From positions 84,842 through 148,841 of the forward strand of contig JAGVSM010003697.1 in NCBI GenBank assembly GCA_022494885.1: a stretch of DNA of 64,000 nt. The letters are read 5' to 3'. Shown here in pieces: positions 44,813-55,427 of the stretch (position 1 is its first letter; each line of letters starts with the position of its first letter). The stretch comes from Micrasema longulum (lineage: Eukaryota > Arthropoda > Insecta > Trichoptera > Brachycentridae). The position numbers were made by a program, and so were the translations under genes. The notes beneath the pieces were generated by a model. The model searched no databases. It was not told where the DNA came from and saw nothing but the letters and a program-made list of their open reading frames with translations.

Positions 44813-45330
44813 TGATGTTCGTTAACAAATCTGATCATTCTGGGTAGAGGTGCCTGGAAACCATAGTTAGTCGTATGATGACCGAGGAACAGAAGTTCTT
44901 TATTTCTGAGTCTACGCGAAGGAACATTAAGAGGTATTTGTTGGAGAATAGTTGGGACATCATACAAACCATTGAGTATTTTAAAGATGCAAATTAAATC
45001 TGCATTAAGTTTACGTTTTGAAAGACTATAAATTAAGGAAGAGTTTTATGTCATTATGGTTATAGTTTTCTCTTGTTATTCCTAGTTTGTAAGCAATTTT
45101 TCTTATAAATTTATGCTGAACTGATTCGATGCGATTTATATGAGTAACATATGAAGGACACCATATAACAGAGGCGTATTTAAGATTAGGACGAACCAAG
45201 GAGCAGTAAGCGAGAGATGTAGCTGTATTAACAAAGCCGAGGAGTTTAAATGATTTGTTTATGATATAGTCAATGTTTCTATGAAAATTAAGTTTGTTGT
45301 CTAGAATCGTTCAAATCAACATTTACTTAT
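44812..45330 (-). pseudogene. Jockey-like LINE, reverse-transcriptase C-terminal part
   Basis: On the minus strand from 45265: KSFKLLGFVNTATSLAYCSL, VRPNLKYASVIWCPSYVTHI, RIESVQHKFIRKIAYKLGI, then after a frameshift SLSKRKLNADLICIFKILNG and a PLNVP..RLRNKELL closure near 44900. These are the standard blocks of the region after the reverse transcriptase in Jockey-like LINEs. Confidence 0.85.
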
Positions 45331-45339
45331 TTTTCTGGA

Positions 45340-45505
45340 TTCCATTCTTGGAATTGTTTTCCAGCAAACATTCGCATCTCTTTCTCAATTATTTCAGGTC
45401 CTAAGCTTCTCTTTTTAAATGATCGGCATGTAAGGAGTTTACGTCTTCTTTTATTTTGATCGAGGTACTCTCTTCGAGGTCGTCCTCTATGATTATTATC
45501 GTCTT
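45340..45505 (-). pseudogene. possible LINE C-terminal scrap (GRPRREYLDQ motif)
   Basis: The minus strand reads RGRPRREYLDQ, then, after a shift, KEDVNSLHADHLKREA, similar in layout to the GRPR..YLDQIKEDV closure of RTE-like elements. The frame is broken. Confidence 0.4.
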
Positions 45506-46204
45506 TACTCCTTTATTTCTTTTTCAGTAAAATAGGTAGCATAAAACAAGTAATCTTATAAGTGCTGTGCAACAAAACCCTTCGAGAATGTCTTAACAAG
45601 TCCAATTACTTATGTTTTTATGGCGAATTTAGCCATTTTTGGATTGCAAGATTCAGGAGGTTCCTTGTTTTTCTTACTCTCGCTTGAAACCTACATCCTA
45701 CATTTTAAGAGAATCGAAGAAATGATCTTTACCACCCTGACCAATTTTTGTTTCACTACAGTAGGTATCTAAAAAGATTATAGAACTGTCGACACGCGTT
45801 GTTATTGGGCGCGTTCCGTCCATACATACTGTAGATGCGGCTCATCCCTCAAACATAGTCAAATAATATTGATTGTGTCATTTGAAACAAAAACATAAAT
45901 ATTCTTAGAATTTCCGAAAATAAATTTCCGGCGCAAACGATTCCTAAATTCAAACAATATTTTTCCATACTAAATATTTACCTCATATGGCCCCAATAGT
46001 ATTCGTTGGATATGCCAGATACTCCACTCAAAGTTCAGTCCAGTTCTATAGCAAAATAATAGATTTTTTGCTCGCGCATTAAGTCTCATAACACTAATAT
46101 ACAGCATCTAATTTGTGTAATACAATAAAAAAACAATTCTCATATCGTATATTCGTATAGCCTAAATAGTAAAACATGGTATTATTTCATTTTTGACAAA
46201 ATTT

Positions 46205-46990
46205 ATTTATTTTTATTTGGGAAAAAAAACAACAGTTTTCATATATATTGTATACAGAAAATAAGAATACATATGAACGAAAGTTGTGAAAACAGTCGAT
46301 AAACATTTTTCACAGTGCTGTAAGATATTGATTAAGTACATTATCGGTATCAAAATAAAAGCAATTGACAATTGTTAGGCACTTAGAAGTTGCAAATAAA
46401 ATAAAAATACATATACTTATATACAGTTATAAAAATAAATTTAATAGAAACAAGATAAATTTAAATTTAAAGAGTAAGAAAAGATAAAAGTTATATAAAA
46501 ATAATGTAAAAGGTACAAAAATATGATAATGAACATACAATTACATACATAATTACTGACATTGTAAAACTAAACGGGTTTACTGTCTATAAGGAATTTT
46601 CTATATTTCACATAGGAGAGATGAAAAATGTCTGCGTGACCAGAGAGATTATAACAATGACATGCTCTAAAGAAAAAGTCGTTTTTCCTTGAGTTAGTCC
46701 TAGGTAATGGCAAATTAAATGTAGTATGGAGTCTTGTTCTGTTGGGTACAAGATATTCTAAAGAACTTGTAAGTAAAGGGCAGTCTACGACGTTGTTTAC
46801 TAGTTTAAACAGGAATATTTTATCTGCAATCACTCTTCTATACTCCAGTTTTACTAAATGTCTTAGGTCTTAGGTCTTTTGAAAGAACCACATTTTTGTA
46901 AGCGTCCCTTCTGATAATAGTCACTGCACGCGCCTGGTTGTTATATTTCACTTTCATAATCGACATTAGCGACAATGTGTATTTTATCCA
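46205..46990 (-). pseudogene. Jockey-like LINE 3' end upstream of the third kuz exon
   Basis: Minus-strand coding gives ARAVTIIRRDAYKNVVLSKD (about 46935-46870) and, after a shift, IADKIFLFKLVNNVVDCPLL to YRKFLIDSKPV with a stop near 46570. These are the C-terminal blocks of a LINE (FLFKLVN ... P..RTNS.KN.FFFRA). An untranslated part runs to an (AAATAAA)-type tail at 46205-46225 (plus-strand TTTATTTATTTTTATTT). Confidence 0.7.
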
Positions 46991-47096
46991 AAAGTCACTG
47001 GTGTAGGTGGATGTGCAGTATGCTCTGAATAAAAGTGCCTAACATTGTCGTTAGATCTGAAGAATATTAAATAAATAACTCTCTTTCTCTGTGCAG

Positions 47097-47285
47097 GCGA
47101 CCGCGGCAGTACGGTGTTCGGCTCCATCACCGAAGGGGTATTCGAGGGGAAGATCATGGCTCGCCATGGCTCCTACTTCGTGGAGAAGGCAAAACACTAT
47201 TTCCCGCACAACCACTCCGACTGCTTCCACTCCGTCATCTACCGAGAACAAGATGTCAACGATCCGTATGAGAACGTGCGGGAAG
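47097..47285 (+). CDS. kuz: Kuzbanian/ADAM10 prodomain, third visible exon
   Basis: This 189-bp exon lies between TCTGTGCAG and GTAAG. The G left over from the previous exon plus GC completes a Gly codon; 62 codons follow, then one spare base, so it is phase 1 at both ends. The peptide runs DRGSTVFGSITEGVFEGKI, then a YFVEKAKHYFP stretch, then FHSVIYREQDVNDPYE. This matches the second half of the ADAM10/Kuz prodomain (the GS..EG.FEG and FHSVIY motifs). Together with the two exons upstream it gives about 158 continuous residues. A cysteine (codon 42) sits just before FHSVIY; human ADAM10 has no Cys there as far as I recall. The downstream exon carrying the cysteine switch was not found in the window. 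Confidence 0.93.
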
Positions 47286-47344
47286 GTAAGATGTTTATCA
47301 TAATCATCAGCACTCAGGGAACTCTATAAGTACACCAAACGTCC

Positions 47345-47525
47345 GAGTCAGGCCGATTCTGGCTGCACCCGGGTTGGATTCCTGGCAATGTCGGCATAAA
47401 ATATTGGTTTCCAGGGTGGTTTTCCACTGCAATATTTCATTGTCCCTGGACTGGCGTAACACTGATCACCTTACTTTCATTTAAACAATGATCAAGTTAC
47501 ATTCCATTTGGTGTACCAAGATTTT
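47345..47525 (+). mobile_element. SINE-B, diverged copy just after the third kuz exon
   Basis: GGGTTGGATTCCTGGCAATG (B-box side), TTTCATTGTCCCTGGACTGGCG and TTCATTTAAACAATGATCAAG follow the SINE-B order. The tRNA-like A box is not clear. Confidence 0.65.
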
Positions 47526-48450
47526 ATACTTATCTCTAAATTAACTAATAATTCTGACCTTTCCACGTAAAAATCGTATATTTATAAATATACATTTCTC
47601 AAAAGGTGGTTTTTTAAATGGCAAAAAAATGTGCTTTTAAACAATACCTACACAATTTTAAAACAAAGTAATTAAAAAATAATATTGTTTGTTTACTAGC
47701 AATAATAATAAATTTCATTATTCTACAAAACTCATGAACTAGAAATATAATCATATAAATTTCAAAATATTGTATTGTATGTACAAAATATCAATATTTT
47801 AAGAAAGCTTTGCTTTACAACTTTAAAAATACTAAAATCAATATTTGTAGCACTTTGTAGTCTTCTGAGTCCACACAAAATAAATACGTAGGGCCTTACT
47901 TATTAGATTTCCTTATACCAGGTTTATATTAAGAAATAACTGTACCCGGTTTAACTGTTTATAACCGATATAAAAAAAGGTTACTTTTCGAAATATTTAT
48001 TACCTAAAATAACAATTCACAGGTAATTTCATGCTTAATTTTTTTTAAACAGTCAACACTGATATGTGTGTATCAAGACATGTTTTTTTAAATAATATAA
48101 TACAAAGGGATAATGTATTCACATTACTTTATATGAATGGTAGGGAATATAGATTATGTGGTTTTTAACTATGTTACGCCTTCGCGTAGTGGTATACTAC
48201 TCTAATAAGAATGGTATTCCCATCCGTATTTTACCACTATGCTTAGGGGTAACTTTATACCAAGTTTATGAGTAAAAACAATAGTTTAAAAGCCTATGAC
48301 AATAAGTAGAAAATACTTTTTTCAAAAAAACTTTTAAATGACAAGTAACTAAATCTCGAAGTGACTATTTTTTTAGTGGATGAATTTAATCTATGTGATA
48401 ATTACGCCAAAAACAAATTCCCCGTTTACCTTATTTGGTCAAATTTACTA

Positions 48451-48803
48451 TCATCATCATCATCATACCCCTGTCCGCACCTGATGGTGCACAGGTCACT
48501 GCATTATTACATTAAATGCTGCTTGTATCTATCATGAAGGGACGGTGATCAGTCTTACGCTTCAGGCGCCAGTCCAGAAACATGAAATATTGCCGTGTAG
48601 AAGCACCCCTTTCGTTAATATTTCATGTCGCCCTTCCTAGGAATCGAACCCGGTATCATGGGAGGCGAACGTGCCAACCACTACACTACGAGGCGGATTT
48701 ATCTCCACTCGATTTCCTCATTCAGAATGTTTAATGACTGCAACTATCGAATCGAAAGTACTCGTCCAGGACTCTGGTTCTATTTCACATACAGTACTGT
48801 ATC
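48451..48803 (-). mobile_element. SINE-B, long 5' subtype, full copy
   Basis: In reverse: a 5' extension ending CGAGTGGAGATAAATCC, the head GCCTCGTAGTGTAGTGGTTGG, B box GGGTTCGATTCCTAGG, body with CTGGACTGGCGCCTGAAGCG, end GTGCGGACAGGGGTATG and a (ATG)n tail (48450-48466). Confidence 0.82.
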
Positions 48804-48974
48804 CCTAATCTTCCCGGATACACATATACTATAGTAAATTAATAAATACGTTTATTAAATTGTGACAATAATAATATCACTTTTTTTTACATTTACAAAG
48901 TAATAAAGGTCTATGAAATACTTTCCAGTATTTTTTTTTAATTTGTAATTTTGAATTCCAGCAAAAACGGTCAT

Positions 48975-49085
48975 TCCATTGGCCACTCCCCTAATACGTC
49001 ACGATTCGTGTTTATTTTTTCCTGGCCATTAAAATTTGTGTAGAACAATATCACGAATCTTGACGTCACAATATACCCTATTAAC
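48975..49085. repeat. short imperfect inverted repeat
   Basis: TACGTCACGATTCGTG (48995) and CACGAATCTTGACGTCA (about 49052) are inverted copies with one mismatch, about 40 bp apart. No other element was recognised here. Confidence 0.55.
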
Positions 49086-50080
49086 ATGGTTTAATTAATC
49101 CCATAGCATGTCCTTGTAATAAAATAAAAAACCTATATTTTGCATCAATAATAAAAGGTATAAATTAAATAACGGTATATATCTTTGAGTTGATTATTGA
49201 ATTATTCGAGCCTGAAATACCTAATTACAAGAAGAATTTTAATACATTTGGAAGTTCATTATTCCACCTTGTTCTACCGTTACAGGGCGGTTGACGGTGG
49301 AGCGCGGTACGCGGTGCTTCATTAGATAGTTTAGTGTCGTTTGTAAATTGGGCGTCCCGAAGGAACAAAAGTTTCAATTGAAACGCTCGTCTTTCGCGAC
49401 AAAGAAGGAAATCAAACATTGAGAAGACTTTCTTTCCCCATTAGCTCTCTTTTGCTTCAGCGAACCGTTATAAATGGCGCCGGGAACACTTTCCCTTAAT
49501 TTGTTTTATATAACTTGTCAATATATCTCGCAGTTGTTGGACCGTGTGTTTTGCAGGGTTGTGTAAAACTCTGAGATTATATCTGTATTTTTTCAGAGAT
49601 TGCTTCTCATTATTTCTTGTAAATGTACGTCTGTACATTTTTCATCCCCCGACCTTCTTTCCGTTTCGTATTTTTGACGGCGAATGATTTATTTCTCATT
49701 TCTAATAGTTCGCAGCTCCATTTCAATTGGTAGATTTTCCTTTGTTTTCCTTTTTCATTTCCTTTGGTAAATATTTTCTACGAAATCACGAGGCTGGGGA
49801 AGGAGTGTAAATATTCAACAATAACCTAACACAGACAAGTTTTTTCAAACTTTATTCGCTTTCCTTTTAAAAAAATATTATTACTTGTATTATGTACCTA
49901 TATTTTTCTCTTATATTTTGGTGGAAAATTCAAACGCCGGAGTTTGTTTCCCATTAAAGAAATTTTATGCTAACTCAATTATTTCGAATTTGAGCCAATT
50001 CTAAAAAGGTGTTTTGATTGGTTAAGTGACCCGTACTAAGTAATTTTACACCGCCTCTATTGTCACATTTTACATGAAAT

Positions 50081-50341
50081 GAGGGGGTTAAATGCAAAAC
50101 TGCCACTGTGCACGATCGCTGTTTTTGGAAGACCAACTAATCCAGCAGCAAAAAGACTATTTAAAAAAAGTTTAATGTGTAACTTGTGCGTGGTATAACA
50201 GGTACTCGAACGAAAAGACTGTTCATTTTAAGTTGAATGTGCACATTGAACTCAAAAGAAATAGTCATTTGGCTACTGGTTTTGTTGATCTACCCATAAA
50301 TAGTGATCATGCACAGTGGCTGTTTTGCATTTAACCCACTC
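50081..50341. mobile_element. MITE with 40-bp terminal inverted repeats
   Basis: The left end GAGGGGGTTAAATGCAAAAC...CACGATCGCT and the right end, in reverse GAGTGGGTTAAATGCAAAAC...CATGATCACT, match at 36 of 40 positions. The total is 261 bp with no coding capacity. The superfamily is unknown to me; no clear target duplication was seen. Confidence 0.8.
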
Positions 50342-51029
50342 AAATAAGCTTAGGAATAAACAATGAAATACTCGTATTTTTGTATCAAAAATAGTTTTAT
50401 TTATAAGTTCCCATTTCGTTTTGATTTACCTACTTTACTAAAACGTGAATTCTTATTGGTTTTCATTACCCGCTTATTAATTAATAATATTTTTGCGTCT
50501 ACTGCTGTTTGTTCATTTGAAAAAGGAAACTCGTAAAATATTTATAAACTTGATGTTTTTCATTTGCATAAACGTTTTTTTTTTTCAGGCTTCTTAGATA
50601 ATTTTCCATCGTTTTTTTGATTCTGTGAACACTGATGATCAAACGGTATTTTATCGTTATTACTTTGCAAAGAATTTGTTAAGCAAGGTATCTTGTATCT
50701 CAAAGCTTAGTAAAATGCACATGTAATCGTCTAAAATATTCGTAATCACGTTCTTTACAATGCGTATAATTTCTTTGATCTATAATTGCTATAATTTTTA
50801 CATGCTTTAATAATTCAATACATTAGATTTACTTAAGCAGCGTTGTCTATTGTAGTGATAAATATTACTTATTATTACCTTTGTTTTTTTTACGTTTCAT
50901 TTTTACCAATTTGAATATATTTCAAATTTTCGGTTTAAGGCTATTTACATATTAAGAAGCTTGAAGCAACTGAAAACTTGTTAGCTGCTTGAAAAAATAA
51001 GTGTTTTTAAGTAGATGAGTTTCATATTA

Positions 51030-51200
51030 TTAATACTTAAAGCATTAACTTTGTGGTCAAATATTTTACTAAATGTTATGAAATATTTGTATGTTGGTTT
51101 AATTGGTGTCCTGACGAAGAGACGGGTACGCCTCGAAACCGGTAGACATAGAAAAGTCCGTAAGTGTTTATATGCAAATATTTAATAACATTTAATGGAT
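51030..51200 (+). mobile_element. HH1 element, copy with near-complete hammerhead-like core
   Basis: The left arm TTAATACTTAAAGCATTAACTTTGTGGTCAAATATTTTACTAAATGTTATGAAATATTTG is followed by TTGGTTTAATT. Then come stem I GTGTC (51106-51110), CTGACGA (51111-51117), extra A, stem II GAGACG / GGTA / CGCCTC (51119-51134; one A-C mismatch), GAAA (51135-51138), CCGG (51139-51142), TA (51143-51144) and GACATA, whose GACAT closes stem I with GTGTC. The right arm ends TATTTAATAACATTTAATGG. This is the best-preserved core of the family. Confidence 0.75.
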
Positions 51201-52415
51201 GAGTTTCATTTGCCATTTAAGTATTTACGTGATAATACGACGTTTTCAATGAGTAAATAACTTGATAAAATACATTTTCAAAAGTGGTTGGTGTTTTCAC
51301 AATCCTGAAATCTCATGTTCAAAAGACTCTAAAACCAACCTAGTTCCTGAAACATAACACAGTGGTCAAGGCAACATTATAGTATGGTATATAATATAAG
51401 TATAATATCCTTTGGTGGCTGATTTCAAAAGTCGCTAGGGTTTAATCACACTTGAAGTTGATTATATTTGGGGCGATAGGCCTTTGTTTTACGACATCCT
51501 AAATATAATTATATTGAAATATGAATCCCATCTTATAAAACCCTTTCAAATGATTAAACCGTTTTCTAAAAATAATGAAAGTATCAAGTGCGGAAAGGTG
51601 AGTGATGTGTGTATTGAAATTAAAGTCACTTAATAATGACATATGGTTTTAAGCTCTACCTAAATAATTCGTGTTTTGTTAAATAAAATAAAGTCTAAGT
51701 GTGTGTGCCAGTTATTTAATGACATCATAAAATATTTTTTTCCGGTAATGTGGACTCGTCAGAGGTACGAGGAATCCCGCTCTACCACGAATTGTTTAAT
51801 ATTTACGACTTATTGAAACCAAAAATGGCCCAAATACTGAAATATTCGGGCAAATTGTAAGAACGCGTATGTTTCTTTTTAAGAATGAAATATAATACGC
51901 TAGTGATGTTATAATTTCACGACAAACCCAACTAAGCAAAGGCAAAAATAGTTTATAATTTTTTTAAAAATTTAAAGTTGAAATAGGCATTTTCAATCCC
52001 TTCAAACGGAATGAATATATAATACCTTAAATCAAGTACAGAATTGATGTGTGTGGGTACATGTTGCAGCGGATTGCTTGCAGTTTTCCTGAAAACATTC
52101 TCTCGACGATATTTTTTTCAAAAACGGAAATGTGAATCACAGCTTTGCGGTTGTAATTACTCTGTGAGCATTTCCTCGAAATGTTAGATGTAAAAAATGA
52201 ATTTCGCTGTTTAATTAAAATATACCTACCTCGATTACCCGCTTTTGTCGATTAGAATCCCAGTAGTTTTTTTAATTTTGAAAAAAATATTTTGGCGTAA
52301 GGTTCGTTTCTATAAATATTTTATATTTATGAAGTTTAAAATTAAAATCGCATATATTTGTATAAATATGTTAAATATTTTTTGACTTGCCTGCGATTTC
52401 AGATGAACATTACTG

Positions 52416-52840
52416 ATTAACATTTTACAACAGAGATGAAGAACATTCAAGAGAAGGTAATATAGAAGTCTAGGCATCTACAGGGCTTATGACCTGTCAA
52501 TGGCTGGTTTAAGTGGCCACTTTACACACTGTGTAACATTCACCATTCTGCCTATATTTGGCCATCTATATTCCTTCAATTCTTTCATCTGTTGATGTTT
52601 GTGAAGTTAAAGAGCTGAAACCTTTATTTATGCGGGTGAGATTCATCTAATTGAATCATTGACAGGTCATAAGCCCTGTAGATGCCTAGACTTCTATATT
52701 ACCTTCTCTTGAATGTTCTTCATCTCTGTTGTAAAATGTTAATATAAACAGCTCCCCAGGGAGTTGAATCCAGCCATGTCTACAAAAATTTGGACGAACT
52801 CAAAATATTGTTGAACATTCATTTTATTGATGGGTATAAC
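52416..52840. mobile_element. Foldback family F1 with perfect 87-bp inverted repeat
   Basis: 52416-52502 and 52657-52743 are exact reverse complements over 87 bp, separated by 154 bp. The right side continues for about 95 bp into the family's outer end (GCTCCCCAGGGAGTTGAATCC ... AATTTGGACGAACTCAAAATATTG); the matching left outer end is absent. The spacer has GGCTGGTTTAAGTGGCCACTTTACACACTGTGTAACATTC, shared with 55.5 and 60.8 kb. No transposase is encoded. Confidence 0.9.
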
Positions 52841-53060
52841 ACGGGTACGCCAAATAAAAATACTACTAGGTAGCCACATTGCTTTATACATTTGTACATT
52901 ATTTATTAAAATACCTTTTTACGATAATGTTATGTTCTAGGTAGTAATTATTTGAAAGCACCCTGCATTATGAATATTGCTCTATTAAGATGTTTCGGGT
53001 TTATTAGTACTTGTAAATAACTAATTTAACGATTATGCTCTCAACAATATAATACTTTAT

Positions 53061-53322
53061 CATCGTCGTTCCCTTTCCGCACATAATGGTGAATAAGACA
53101 CTGCATTAGTATATCAATCGCAGTGTATCGTGATCATTTTTGTTACATGAAGGTAAGATGGTCAGACTTACGCTTCAGGTGCCAGTCCAGAGACTATGAA
53201 ATATTCTAGTGTAAAAACACCCATTTAAATAAATTTTTCATGTCAACCACGTCGGAAATCGAACCCGAGGTCTTTTGCATAGTAGACAAACGCGGGGACT
53301 ACTACACCACGTGTCTGACAAT
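53061..53322 (-). mobile_element. SINE-B, full copy
   Basis: In reverse: a tRNA-like head (damaged B box GGGTTCGATTTCCGACGTGG), body with AGTCTCTGGACTGGCACCTGAAGCG, and GTGCGGAAAGGGAACGACGATG at the 3' end. Confidence 0.83.
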
Positions 53323-53714
53323 AATACTTAAGACGCTTAAAATATTAGCTTTTTTGAAGTTTCAAAAAATAATAAATTATTTCTCTGTGTAATGTAAGTG
53401 AATGCTTAATTATGTAGGCGTGACTGAATTTTTTTATTTTTTTTAATATTTATTTACTGGTGTATCGAATATTAGGTTTACAGTAAGTACATAGGTATGT
53501 ACATATAAAAACACAGCCTAATTACATTTGGCTTACATACGTGCCTAATGTTTAATTTATCTGGATTTGATGTAATTTTACCTATGAGATTCCAATATCC
53601 ATTAATTCATAAATGAATTTTAAACCGGATTAGTGTGGGATCAAAATATTTATTAATTTATGTATAAAACAGTGCATTTTCCTCTATAAAATAATAGTTT
53701 ATTGATTATCAATA

Positions 53715-54035
53715 TCATGATTTCCCTATCCGTACCTAGTGGTTAATAGGGCACTGCATTAGAACTCTAATCGTAATTTATCTGAATCGTTTTTGTTATA
53801 TCGAAAGTTAAGGGATCACTCCTACGTTACATGTTCCTACAAAGGTCCACAGCTGAAATTCTCTCCCTTTTCCATCGCTGCGCTACTAATATAGACAAGA
53901 AACAATACTCACTTGTGAAATATAAACCTTGTACATTATTAGCAAGGTCAATAATACTGCAATTTAAAAAAAATATAAATACACAAAGTTCACTCTTACG
54001 CTTTAAGTGCCAGTCCTGAAACAGTGAAATATCGA
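53715..54035 (-). mobile_element. SINE-B, diverged copy interrupted by an insertion
   Basis: The 3' part is at 53725-53830 (CCGTACCTAGTGGTTAATAGGGCACTGCATTAG ... GGGATCACTCCTACG) and the mid-body at 53988-54045 (CTCTTACGCTTTAAGTGCCAGTCCTGAAACAGTGAAATATCG). About 155 bp between them is unrelated. Confidence 0.6.
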
Positions 54036-54262
54036 CGTGTATAACTTGGAAGTGAATTAAGGAACTCAAACATGTTAATTTAATGAGGAGATTCAGTGGT
54101 TTTTTATTACTTCATAGCCATTTTTTTTTTCAATTTATATATATATCGTATTATCAGCGCTATGGTTTTTTTTAAAGTTTTGTGTTTCTAAAATAACTCC
54201 TTAATAAAATTAAAATAAAAAAATAAAAAAAACATAGATCGTTTGGACTATACCAAGTAATA

Positions 54263-54590
54263 AGGCGGCCTTTGTGGTGTAGTGGTTAAGAAACTTGACT
54301 TAAGCACGGAAGGTTCCGGGTTAGATTCCCGGTGAGAACACAAATATTCAATTTGATTTTTCTCAAGCCTGGGTGTTCTGTGTTATAATTCACCACTAGC
54401 TGGGCCTCCTGGCCTATTGTGGTACAAAAAAAATGTAATAAAAATAGTCCCTGGACTGGTACCTGGAGCGTAAAAATGATCATTTTACCTTCATGTAACA
54501 ATTTTTTTATCAAGATACGCTGCGTTTGTTGTATCAATGCAGTGCCCTATGCACCATTCGGTGCAGAAAGGGAATGATGATGAAGTAATA
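54263..54590 (+). mobile_element. SINE-C head fused to SINE-B 3' half
   Basis: 54263-54425 is SINE-C (GGCGGCCTTTGTGGTGTAGTGG, GGTTCCGGGTTAGATTCCCGG, CTCAAGCCTGGGTG, GGCCTCCTGGCC). After a short A-rich join, 54446-54590 is the SINE-B 3' half (AGTCCCTGGACTGGTACCTGGAGCG to GGGAATGATGATGAAG) in the same orientation, without its own head. Confidence 0.75.
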
Positions 54591-54832
54591 AATGAACCAA
54601 TTACGTACAGACATTTTAAAGTTTAAAAACCAGTGGGGTTCGGATAATAATTACCTATAAGGTTACAGTCTGTTTAGTTTTCATTTGGCTGAAAGAGCGC
54701 ATAACTAATCTGGCTTACCAACCAAGCTCAGTCACAAAGGAGGGACAGGAATAGGTGTTTATAGCGGTCGGGTCACCGTGATAATGTGATCACAAAGGAC
54801 ATCCTCATACTTTATCAAGAGCCATCTCATGG

Positions 54833-54853
54833 CTGCGGCTGCGGCTGCGGCTA
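54833..54853. repeat. (GGCTGC)n microsatellite
   Basis: GGCTGC is repeated three to four times in a row. Confidence 0.85.
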
Positions 54854-55164
54854 AATGGGTACTGTGGTCCTTGGCCATAATATAACTGATCTGGACACAT
54901 CGAAAGTTATTGCAGGATGGTACAATGTGATTTTTTCTTCTTTAAATGTAAATATTTTAAAATGTACCATTGATATAAATTTATTTATATACACCTATTG
55001 CTTGTTCTGATTTTGTATCTGTTTTTTTTTCTCACATACGTTTTGAAACTATAATTAAGTAAATAACTCAGTTGGTTGGAAGAAATTGCCATTTGGTAAT
55101 AAACCGCCAATGTTCAAATATGTACGAACAATCAGTTTGATAAAAGTAAAAAAAAATCAGTAAT

Positions 55165-55420
55165 GTTTTGAGCAAATCCAAATGTTTGCAGACATACTGA
55201 ATACCCTCCCTAAGGAGTTATTTAGATCTAAATTTGTTGCAACAGAGAGGAAAAACATTTTTGAGAAAGGAATATGGAAGTCTAGGCACAGCCAACGACA
55301 GGTCATAAGCCCTGTAAATGCCTAGACTTCCATATTCTCTTTTCAAAAAATTTTTCCCTCTCTGTTGAAACAATTTTAGATTTTTAGTAGATTTTTTAGA
55401 ATTTTAGAGTGTTCAGGCGG
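55165..55420. mobile_element. Foldback family F1, complete hairpin copy
   Basis: The left outer end AATGTTTTGAGCAAATCCAAATGTTTGCAGACATACTGAATACCCTCCC is followed by an arm with GCAACAGAGAGGAAAAACATTTTTGAGAA and GGAATATGGAAGTCTAGGCA. An 11-base centre follows, then the inverse arm (TGCCTAGACTTCCATATTC ... TTCCCTCTCTGTTG) to GTGTTCAGGCGG. Confidence 0.78.
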
Positions 55421-55427
55421 ATGAATA

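Larger units (their letters stand above)
33523..47096 (+). other. kuz: kuz intron between visible exons 2 and 3 (13,574 bp)
   Basis: GT at 33523 and AG at 47096 bound a phase-1 intron. It carries a TIR element at 33.9 kb, SINE-B copies at 35.3 and 42.1-42.8 kb, hammerhead-like inverted-repeat elements at 35.9 and 40.4 kb, and LINE tails at 37.7, 44.0-45.5 and 46.2-47.0 kb. A less AT-rich, apparently unique block lies at 37.0-37.5 kb. I see no gene or recognised repeat in 33540-33870, 34170-35260, 36050-36960, 37980-40310, 40480-42090, 42780-44010 or 45510-46200. Confidence 0.85.

Noticed and set aside
49225..49419. Minus-strand frame with RTRWNNELPNVLKFF, like a LINE closing motif
   Set aside because: Only one short block resembles a LINE C-terminus, with no tail or neighbouring blocks; too weak to annotate.
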